From an uncultured Bacillota bacterium (GTDB lineage: Bacteria > Bacillota_I > Bacilli_A > RFN20 > CAG-288), in the NCBI GenBank assembly GCA_949284445.1, contig CASDVP010000003.1:1-64000 (forward strand): a stretch of DNA of 64,000 nucleotides, read 5' to 3'. Shown piece after piece: positions 9,201 to 16,073 of this stretch. Numbering within the stretch: position 1 is the stretch's first letter; each line of letters opens with the position of its first letter. A program made the position numbers and the translations under genes. The notes under the pieces were generated by a model. The model had not been told where the DNA came from and ran no database searches. It saw only the letters and a program-made list of their open reading frames with translations.

Positions 9201-10952
9201 TATGAGCATTCTAAACGAGAAGCAGAATTCACCCTACCTGTCGTCAACAAAGAATTGTCGGTCATCTATACCAAACCTGTCGATGTGAATATAAACACCG
9301 GTTATGTCGGTGAAGCTTATCGCCAAGACGTCAACTGGGCATCGATCGCTAGCGGTGAAAGCTTAGAAATCAGTTATGGTTTAGCAGATGGCAGTTTATT
9401 ACCTGAAGGTTTGTCCTTATCACAAGAAGGTGTTATCAGCGGTACTCCGACTAAGACTTGTTTCAACTATGAAGTCACGATCGAAGCTAGTGCTGAAGGC
9501 AAACTTCCGATGTCAGTGACTTTACAGATCACGATCGGTAATCGTATCATACCGAACGATAAAGTCTTAAAAACCGGCAAAGTCAATCAACAATATGCGG
9601 AATCGATCGCTAATGGTCAGAATGGTCTTTCTTATCAGCTAGACGAGAATAGCACCTTGCCTGATGGCTTACGACTGACTGAATCTGGAACCATAGTCGG
9701 TACACCGACTGCGGCAGTCAGTGAACATTCCTTCACAATCATCATCAGCGGTGACGACTATATCACCACCACTAAGACCTATACCATCAGCATCGCTATC
9801 AGTTATCCGGACTTTTCTTTAGATGAGATGACAGTCAACACCTCTGTCGAAGTCCCAGTCAATTTCGCTATCGGTGGAAACAATATCATCTATGAGATCA
9901 GCGATGGCAGATTGCCTGATGGTCTTGAGCTCACCTCGGACGGTGTTTTAAAAGGCACACCGACGAGAGCTGGCAATTTCACTTTCACCATCAGAGCTAA
10001 ACTAGGCGAAAACATCCAAGACGAAGTGACTGTTTCCTTAACAGTCAATCCTAGCCAAACTAACAACAATTACATCATCGGTATGTCTATCGGTATCGGA
10101 ACTATCGTGCTTGGTGCTCTAGCGATTCTCATCTTCTTCCTCTATTTCGATAAGAGGAATCGCATCGATGATTCAGATGAGGATAAAGATGATTCAGATG
10201 AAAACAAAGTCAATCCTGACGACTATTACGGATTAGATGAAAAGGTGAAGAAAGAACAAAAAGCTATAGAAGAAAAGAAGACTAAAAAGAAAAGAAAAGT
10301 CAATTTTAAAGTGATGATCCCTACTCTCACCGGTTTCTTAGCTTTAGGAACAGGCATCGTCTTATGCATCCACTTTTTAACCCCTTCTTCTTTAGCAGGA
10401 GGTGGAAGTCAGACTTTCACCTTCGAAGCTGAATACGTCTATCTGGATGATTTTAATGGAGCTGGCCTCTCTAACTCCGCTGATGGGGTTGATAACATCT
10501 ATGGTGATGGAACTGAAGCCGATATTGCAAACGGTTATTCCAATGGTTATTTCTTAGGAAATACTTATGCCGAAAATCAGATCGATTTCAATTTTGAAGC
10601 CGATAAGGCTTCAAATGCTAAACTGACTCTTCGCTTAGCATCTGAACTCGGTAATATCACTTTGAACAATGATGTTTTCGGAGTTGAATTAAACGGACAG
10701 GCGATCGATTATTCGATAGTCGTCAGCAATTCCACCTCTTCAGGAAAATACGATTTTGCTGATTATCCTATCAATACCACATTGAATTTGAGCGCAGGTG
10801 AAAACACCGTGTCATTGATCATCAAAAACAATAAATTGTTAAATGGTAATAGAACTGGTGCTCCATTTATCGATTGCATCAAAATAACGACAGAAGCCGA
10901 TCTGACTTGGGAACCTCTCACCGACAATCCATCTAGACGCGGTTCTATCTGA
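6207..10952 (+). CDS. second giant permuted GH3 glycoside hydrolase with four putative-Ig domains and a C-terminal CBM-like domain
   Basis: A 1581-residue paralogue of the preceding gene, starting 11 bases after its stop behind a strong AGGAGGTG. A short hydrophobic N-terminus (about 4-18) is followed by the permuted GH3 order. The equivalent of the acid/base Glu is Glu182, but its context is GMEAAD instead of GGEGFD. The FnIII-like domain lies near 425 and the TIM barrel spans about 628-930 with EDGPSG, KHFAVNEQE and nucleophile Asp853 in MVITDY. Four He_PIG-type domains span about 937-1288, each with an LPxGLxLxxxGxIxGxP signature. Then come a membrane helix (about 1289-1311), an acidic then lysine-rich cytoplasmic stretch, a second helix (about 1370-1390), and a carbohydrate-binding-like beta domain (about 1403-1581). 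Substrate specificity may differ from its neighbour. Confidence 0.87.
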   Translation: MSVLKSLLVLSLAGLLPGGMRYAPSREGAKENYYFTNYDTKAESLEAGEALNNQILEEGITLLKNEDNALPIVSGSKVSIFGNFSTDLIYNGAGSGSGSAGTQIPLQDVFANAGLEVNPALTSFYSNDSLSPKPGSLTGYTINAGYNLKETPVSTLEQNVSTSTYNEYNDAAFIVISRSGMEAADLPKGMSTGFTGSGLNGTKVDGARYFDDHSLQPTQAEADLIHYVEQYFDKIVILLNTGSSFEAGFLDDPGHYAYSPNIKAALWFGFPGKGEGLNALGKIITGEVNPSGHTVDTYARDFKNDPTWHNMPTYSNSLVKYTNLNKSLVNYKEGIYVGYRYYETRGFTEGDSPYNSESDNGQNSLHNTTTTSWENWYESAVVYPLGYGLSYTTFDWKLVSTSLEEDAVLGQEDEVTLNVKVTNTGEKAGKDVVQLYYTAPYTKGEIAKAHVNLADYVKTKTLAPGESQTLSLSIKVRDMASYDYNDANNNEFIGYELDGGNYVLKLSKNAHEPVLTVNYSIPEEGYQYKTSSTGKEINNLFSDAEMPNTVYLSRDDWENTFPKQITAEERVAPQSVIDEVNATSNSNQILANDDPSDPWYSETMPTTGDNTGSVQLTDLYGLDYDDPLWETYLDQFAVGDKTHSGMAYTIWNAGWYIYGIDALGFKTTHQEDGPSGLDGRHEGGTYTNFASETVLASTYNKDLAYQKGLIIGNQGLFGNNMSVSGLYAPSVNLHRSQFGGRNFEYYSEDPYISGEMAGHIIKGCNEKGMITFLKHFAVNEQESNRENLLTWANEQSIRELYLKPFQICVEEYNTHGIMSALNNLGATWVGGNYNLLTTLLREEWGFEGMVITDYIQGRAQLNGNLAIRAGGDILLATSGSQQNPVGLDSATTVASLRRAMHNICYTTVNYTAIYNNSIENILGQYQGTNLTPAIAGYDYEAEINTCLTNDGSDSKRVVKYELKDGEQLPEGLKLSSDGIITGVPAANYQSYTFTVVASYEHSKREAEFTLPVVNKELSVIYTKPVDVNINTGYVGEAYRQDVNWASIASGESLEISYGLADGSLLPEGLSLSQEGVISGTPTKTCFNYEVTIEASAEGKLPMSVTLQITIGNRIIPNDKVLKTGKVNQQYAESIANGQNGLSYQLDENSTLPDGLRLTESGTIVGTPTAAVSEHSFTIIISGDDYITTTKTYTISIAISYPDFSLDEMTVNTSVEVPVNFAIGGNNIIYEISDGRLPDGLELTSDGVLKGTPTRAGNFTFTIRAKLGENIQDEVTVSLTVNPSQTNNNYIIGMSIGIGTIVLGALAILIFFLYFDKRNRIDDSDEDKDDSDENKVNPDDYYGLDEKVKKEQKAIEEKKTKKKRKVNFKVMIPTLTGFLALGTGIVLCIHFLTPSSLAGGGSQTFTFEAEYVYLDDFNGAGLSNSADGVDNIYGDGTEADIANGYSNGYFLGNTYAENQIDFNFEADKASNAKLTLRLASELGNITLNNDVFGVELNGQAIDYSIVVSNSTSSGKYDFADYPINTTLNLSAGENTVSLIIKNNKLLNGNRTGAPFIDCIKITTEADLTWEPLTDNPSRRGSI

Positions 10953-10963
10953 GGAGGTGTCAT

Positions 10964-12475
10964 ATGAAAAAGAATAAAGTTTTAAGCATTTTCACCTCAT
11001 TATTATGCCTAACATCATTAGCCTCTTGTGCTAACGCTGGTAAACACATCATCTCTATCGCTGTTTATAACGGTGATAACAGCTATGTCGTAGGTGAAGA
11101 ATTCGCAGATACCCAACTAGCTGTGACCTATGATAACGGCGATAAGGAATTAGTCGATATCACCTTGAATATGGTCGAAGGATTCGACACTTCAGTAGCG
11201 GGAACAAAAACGCTCATCATCTCATACGGTGGCTTGACAACCGAGTTTGAAATCACTGTCAGCAATCTTTACATCACTGAATTAGTGATGAAAGATGGTT
11301 ATAAAGATCAATATTTCAAAAACGACGACTATCAAGCAAATGATGCGACTATCATCGCTAGATATACTGATGAACATGAAGAAGAAGTCAGCGTGACTAT
11401 AGATATGATCAGAGCGTTTGATACCAGCAAAGTAGGAACGAGCAATGTCATCGTCTATTATGAGGGTTTGACTATCAGCTATCCCATCACGATCACTAAT
11501 CCTAAAGTTGTTGATTATTCCTTATCCGCAGATACTTCAACCGTTTACTTCATGCATGATGAATTCAAAGGCATCACTGTGAATGTCACTTATGAAAACG
11601 GTGTATCAGAAGTGCTCACTTTTGATGATGCGAATGAGATCGAAGGCTTTGATACCAGCACTTATGGTATTAAAACTATCTACTTACCCATCAATGATGA
11701 AAAGATTGAGGTTGAGATCGAAGTCAAGAAAGAAGTCAAATCTTTATCACTCAAACCAGGTCAAAATCTGATCTTTGAAAGAGACGAAGAATTAGAATCC
11801 TTAGTCATCGTAGTCACCAATTATGATGATACAACTGAAGAGATCACTTTAAATAGTGATGATATCACTGACTTTGATACTTCAAAAGCTGGTGTGACCA
11901 CCATCAATTATTCTTATGGTGGTAAATCATTGAGCTTTGATATCATAGTTCCTCTGATAAATCTTAAAGATTATGAAGAAAGCACTGATAAACGTTTTGT
12001 CGTCCAAGCCGAAGACGAAGATTATGTCGACTTATCAGAAGTCAGCACTTATTCACCTGGTTTAGAAAAATATGAAGATGCTAATGGTGAAGGATCTACT
12101 GGAAAGTGCACTGCTAATTTCGGTCAAGTAGCTAATCAAACCTTCTATCTCAGATTCTATTCCAGTTATGAAGGTACATATTCCTTAGAGATGAACAGTC
12201 AATCCGCAAGTAATAAAGGCGGATCTGATCAAGTCCTAAAGGATGTCTTGAGCGTTGAAGTCGATGGTGTTGATACACCAGCACAAGGCACTTCTTTGAA
12301 AGCTGGCACTGGAAATTGGGCTAATATGACCAATTGGAACTGGGCTACTATCGCTACTGACTTAACACTTCATAAAGGCTTAAATACGATCACCCTTCAT
12401 TCTTTAAATGTTGACAGCAATAAACGTCTTCCTAATATCGATGCGTTTGCTATCACTATTAACAGTGTGAAGTGA
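10964..12475 (+). CDS. surface lipoprotein with four Ig-like repeats and a CBM6/35-like domain
   Basis: A 503-residue protein with a lipoprotein signal: lipobox LASC with the lipid-anchored Cys at residue 22. Residues about 28-340 form four repeats of an Ig-like fold, each ending in a recognisable FDTSxxGxxxI stretch, similar to bacterial Ig-like group 3/4 domains. Residues about 345-503 form a carbohydrate-binding-like module that begins with VQAEDEDYV and ends LPNIDAFAIT, resembling CBM6/CBM35 folds and the end of the preceding GH3 protein. No catalytic motif is visible. It starts 11 bases after the second GH3 gene behind AGGAGGTG, so it is co-transcribed and probably holds glycan near the anchored enzymes. 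Binding is inferred, not shown. Confidence 0.8.
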   Translation: MKKNKVLSIFTSLLCLTSLASCANAGKHIISIAVYNGDNSYVVGEEFADTQLAVTYDNGDKELVDITLNMVEGFDTSVAGTKTLIISYGGLTTEFEITVSNLYITELVMKDGYKDQYFKNDDYQANDATIIARYTDEHEEEVSVTIDMIRAFDTSKVGTSNVIVYYEGLTISYPITITNPKVVDYSLSADTSTVYFMHDEFKGITVNVTYENGVSEVLTFDDANEIEGFDTSTYGIKTIYLPINDEKIEVEIEVKKEVKSLSLKPGQNLIFERDEELESLVIVVTNYDDTTEEITLNSDDITDFDTSKAGVTTINYSYGGKSLSFDIIVPLINLKDYEESTDKRFVVQAEDEDYVDLSEVSTYSPGLEKYEDANGEGSTGKCTANFGQVANQTFYLRFYSSYEGTYSLEMNSQSASNKGGSDQVLKDVLSVEVDGVDTPAQGTSLKAGTGNWANMTNWNWATIATDLTLHKGLNTITLHSLNVDSNKRLPNIDAFAITINSVK

Positions 12476-12497
12476 GTTTGTATCTTTCATCGATATC

Positions 12498-12533
12498 AAG
12501 CTTCTAAAGTTATTTGAACTTTAGAAGCTTTTT
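12498..12533 (+). terminator. terminator of the GH3 operon
   Basis: A perfect 13-base stem (12498-12510 with 12518-12530) around a seven-base loop, followed by a T run, lies 22 bases after the lipoprotein stop. It closes the three-gene operon. Confidence 0.85.
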
Positions 12534-12558
12534 GTAAGAAGCTACAACTATAGTTTTA

Positions 12559-12790
12559 GATGCCGTTAAATGTGTCTTTCAAACCTACGTTGAGGTCTTA
12601 AGAAAGAAGGAAGCTTCAATAAAGATGCTCAACTTATAGCTCTTAACAAGGCAAAGATATTGTTCTTGCTCAGCTTAGTGATGACATCAAAGACTACATC
12701 AATAAGAACTTTGGCGATGTCGATACCTGGATTACCACTCAGATAGAAGCAAGTATAAATACACTTAAGAACTTATCTACCAAAGCATAA
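12559..12790 (+). pseudogene. frameshifted small gene remnant, possibly a phage holin-like protein
   Basis: Three consecutive + frames give a continuous protein when joined. Frame one from 12559 reads DAVKCVFQTYVEVL. Frame two from 12606 reads EGSFNKDAQLIALNKA. Frame three from 12653 reads KDIVLAQLSDDIKDYINK and continues through GDVDTWITTQIEASI to a TAA at 12788-12790. Two single-base shifts near 12601-12605 and 12653-12656 therefore break what was one gene. The pattern (QTYVxxL, DAQ, ALxKAK, GDVDxWIxxxIE) resembles C-terminal parts of small phage holin-type proteins. The family call is tentative, but the decay by frameshift is visible directly. No start was found. Confidence 0.5.
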
Positions 12791-12915
12791 TAAAAGATCG
12801 TTTGATCCTATTAGTGATGGTGGGGTTGGGCGGTCATTTTTATGATGAATATATTGGAAAATGAGGTGTTTTCGGTTATAAAATTTACACAGCTAAGAAA
12901 GTAGGTGTTTTAATA

Positions 12916-13955
12916 ATGAAAGAACTTAAGAAAGTAGATAATTATTCCGATGATATTTTTTAGTTGATTCAAAATATTTCAAAAATCATTGTCGAGTCTA
13001 AAAAGAAAGTAATAACTACTGTTAATACAACGCTTCTTGATGCTTATTGGAATATTGGTAAATTGATAGTCGAGCAGGAGCAAAACGGTAATAACAAGTC
13101 TCAATACGGGTCAAACACGCTAGGGACAATATCCAAAGAACTTTCAAAAAGTTATGGCAAAGGATTTTCCGTGTCTAATCTTCAAATGATGAGAAGATTT
13201 TATTTGGTTTATCGAAATCAACAGACAGTGTCTGTTAAATTGAGTTGGTCGCATTATATCGAAATTCTTTCAGTAGCTGATGACAAAGCTAGAAGCTTTT
13301 ATCAACATGAATGCGAGAATTCTAATTGGTCCGTTAGGGAGTTGCGAAGACAAATAGCATCATCATTTTACGAAAGACTTTTATTATCTAAAGGTGATGT
13401 GAACAAAGAGAAGTTAATTGAGTTATCGAAAAAAGGTATCACTTATTCTTCGCCTAATGATTTTGTGAAGGATCCGATGGTCCTTGAATTCTTGGGATTG
13501 CCAGAGGAAAAACCGCTGTTGGAAAGCGACTTGGAGCGCTCTTTGATAGAACATATAGAAAATTTTTTGCTTGAATTAGGCAGAGGATTCATGTTCGTTG
13601 GCTCTCAATACCGCATATCAATTGATGGCGTCAACTACTATGTGGACATGGTCTTCTATAACAAAATTTTGCATGCATATCTTTTAATCGATTTAAAATG
13701 GGTAAATTGCGACCTGAGAATTATGGACAAATGAATATGTATCTGAACTATTTTAAAAATGAGATAAATGATGATGGAGACAAAGATCCCGTCGGCATTA
13801 TTCTTTGCGCCGAGAAAAACAATATCGTTGCCCAATATTCTATGGAAGTATTAAAAACAAACATTTATGCCTCAAAATATACTTATGTGATTCCAAATAA
13901 GGAACAACTTGAGATGGAATTGCAAAAAGTATTAGAAAGCAAAAAATCTGATTAG
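12916..13955 (+). pseudogene. broken DUF1016/YhcG-family PD-(D/E)XK nuclease
   Basis: The family is a putative PD-(D/E)XK nuclease often found with restriction or mobile genes. ATG 12916 opens a frame that meets an amber codon at 12961 after 15 codons, then continues unbroken from 12964. The N-terminal DUF1016 domain shows LLDAYWNIGKLIVE, YGKGFSVSNLQMMRRFY and LSWSHYIEIL. The nuclease core YYVDMVFYNKIL and LLIDLK follows. At an A run near 13695 the frame is lost. The correct continuation (GKLRPENYGQMNMYLNYF) is in another frame from 13698 to 13955, consistent with one missing A. An intact copy would be about 345 residues. The homopolymer shift could be a sequencing error, but the separate stop argues for real decay. 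Confidence 0.85.
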
Positions 13956-13996
13956 GCAATAAGAAGATTATAGTTTAAAAATAGATATCTATTCAC

Positions 13997-14027
13997 GCCC
14001 TACTGGAGAAATCTGGTGGGGCTTTTT
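13997..14027 (+). terminator. terminator after the broken nuclease
   Basis: GCCCTAC (13997-14003) pairs with GTGGGGC (14016-14022), with one G-T pair, and is followed by TTTTT. It lies 42 bases after the nuclease stop. Confidence 0.7.
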
Positions 14028-14230
14028 ATGTTGCTATTTAAAAGTTTATGAGAAAAACGTAAGCGTCAAAGAATCAGTGCATTGAGATTTGATATCTTTT
14101 GAAGTTAAGTTTAAAAAAGGGCTGCAACAAAACCTCAAGATTACAATTAAGGATTGATTTAGCTCTTTTTTCTTCTAAGCATTTTTCATCTTATTATGAT
14201 AAGATTATTAAGATTGTTTTAGGAGGTTAT

Positions 14231-16000
14231 ATGAATTACAATTGGGACTTATCGACGTTATATAAAAACGAAGAAGATTATCAGAAAGATCTAGCCGAAT
14301 TTAAATCTCTAATACCACAATTCAGTGAATTTAAAGGTCAACTGCACGATGATGAAAAAATGATGGCTTATTTTGATTTACAGATCAAGTTAGAGCTATT
14401 AGTGAACAGATTATATAGTTATGCTTCTTCAATCGCTGATTTAGATAGAAGAAATGTGGAAGCCGTAGCAAAAGAAAATGAATTACAGAATCTTTTAAGA
14501 GAGTTATCCTCAATCACTTCATATGCTGATCCAGAAATCTTATCTTTAGGTGAAGAAAGAATGAAAAAGTTCTTCTCTTCTCATCCTGAATATGAGCAAT
14601 TTGATTTCATCATCGCTAAATTATTCGCTAGTCAAAAACACGTTCTCTCCTCTGATAAAGAAAAGATTATCGCTGATTTCAGCGCTTTTGGTTCAGTCGG
14701 AAGAAATCTCTATTCAACATTGAGTGTCGGCGATTATGCACCTAAGAAATGCACCTTAACAGATGGTAGAGAAATAACTGTCTCAACTGCTAATTGGACT
14801 AATCTCATCGCTAAAGAGAAAAATACTGAAGACCGCAAGAGAATCTTTGATTCACTTTATTCTTATTTTGATAAACACAAGAATACTTATGCAGAAATCT
14901 ATAACCTTTCCATGCAAGAACAATTAGGTGAGATGAAAGCACGCGGATACTCATCTATCTTAGAAGAACACTTAGATAACAATAAAATTCCAACTGCCGT
15001 CTTTTTAAATCTCATCAAAGTCGCTCATGAAGGAAGCGCACCGTTAAAGAAATACTATGAAATCCGCAGAAAATATCTAGGTCTTGAAAAGCATCGCTCT
15101 TATGATCGCTTCTTACAATTAGCAAATAGCGAAACCAAAGTCGAATATGATGAAGCTAGAGAGATGTTCTTTGATTCCATCAAAAAATTCCCTCAAGATT
15201 TCCAGGATAAAGCCCATGAAGTTTCTGCTAGCGGCATGGTTGATGTCTATCCTAAGGATGGCAAAAGAACAGGTGCATATTCAAGAGGTGGTGGTAACCT
15301 CAAACCGATGATCCTTCTAAACTATCAAAACACCTTAGAAGATGTCTTCACCCTCGCTCACGAATCCGGTCACTCTATCCACACCTTGTATTCTGAAGAA
15401 ACACAACCTTTGATGAAGCAAGATTATACGATTTTCGTCGCTGAAATCGCCTCGACTTTCAACGAACACAATCTATTAGATTATCTTTTAAACAAAGGTG
15501 AGCTCAGCAAAGAAGATAAGATCTCATTATTACAGAAAGCTATCGATGAAATAGCAGCGACTTTCTATCGTCAAACTCTCTTTGGAGAATACGAATATCG
15601 CGCTAGCCAAATCGTTGAAAAAGGTGGAAATCTCGACTATCAAGTCTTATCTGATATCATGTCTACCTTATACTTTGATTACTATGGAATCGATATCAAA
15701 GAAGAGGTCTATAAACCATTAGTCTGGTGTTATATACCTCATCTTTTCTACACTCCTTTCTATGTCTATCAATATGCGACCAGTTTCTCAGCTTCCTTAG
15801 AGCTCTATAGAAAGGTGAAAGAAAACGAACCACAAGCTTTTGAAAATTATGTGTCTTTACTGAAGATGGGCGGAAGCGATTATCCGATCAATGAAGTGAA
15901 AAAAGCTGGTGTTGATCTCACTAGCACCGAACCATTTGAAGCCGTCGTCAAGAGAATGACTACCTTAGTCGATGAATTAGAAAAATTGTTGAACGAGTAA
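14231..16000 (+). CDS. pepF: oligoendopeptidase F (M3 family zinc peptidase)
   Basis: A cytoplasmic metallopeptidase that degrades medium-length peptides. The 589-residue length fits PepF. The zinc motif HESGH has His377, Glu378 and His381, with the third ligand Glu405 in FVAEIASTFNEH. The N-terminal helical domain opens with the family-like NWDLSTLYKNEEDY. The start is ATG 14231, preceded directly by AGGAGGT at 14221-14227. A longer reading upstream to 14099 in the same frame lacks both a binding site and homology. It is transcribed alone, convergent with the sigma-like gene, and shares a bidirectional terminator with it. Confidence 0.93.
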   Translation: MNYNWDLSTLYKNEEDYQKDLAEFKSLIPQFSEFKGQLHDDEKMMAYFDLQIKLELLVNRLYSYASSIADLDRRNVEAVAKENELQNLLRELSSITSYADPEILSLGEERMKKFFSSHPEYEQFDFIIAKLFASQKHVLSSDKEKIIADFSAFGSVGRNLYSTLSVGDYAPKKCTLTDGREITVSTANWTNLIAKEKNTEDRKRIFDSLYSYFDKHKNTYAEIYNLSMQEQLGEMKARGYSSILEEHLDNNKIPTAVFLNLIKVAHEGSAPLKKYYEIRRKYLGLEKHRSYDRFLQLANSETKVEYDEAREMFFDSIKKFPQDFQDKAHEVSASGMVDVYPKDGKRTGAYSRGGGNLKPMILLNYQNTLEDVFTLAHESGHSIHTLYSEETQPLMKQDYTIFVAEIASTFNEHNLLDYLLNKGELSKEDKISLLQKAIDEIAATFYRQTLFGEYEYRASQIVEKGGNLDYQVLSDIMSTLYFDYYGIDIKEEVYKPLVWCYIPHLFYTPFYVYQYATSFSASLELYRKVKENEPQAFENYVSLLKMGGSDYPINEVKKAGVDLTSTEPFEAVVKRMTTLVDELEKLLNE

Positions 16001-16014
16001 TCATTCAAAATAAG

Positions 16015-16066
16015 AAAAGTTGTAACTGTTTCACTAAAAGAGAAGGCGAAGATAGTTACAACTTTT
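16015..16066. terminator. bidirectional terminator between pepF and the sigma-like gene
   Basis: AAAAGTTGTAACT (16015-16027) pairs perfectly with AGTTACAACTTTT (16054-16066) around a 26-base loop. A T run lies on each strand, serving the two convergent genes. Confidence 0.8.
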
Positions 16067-16073
16067 TTTGATG

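Noticed and set aside
14099-14230. Longer N-terminus for pepF
   Set aside because: The upstream 44 codons are open by chance; AGGAGGT sits directly before ATG 14231 and the family starts there.
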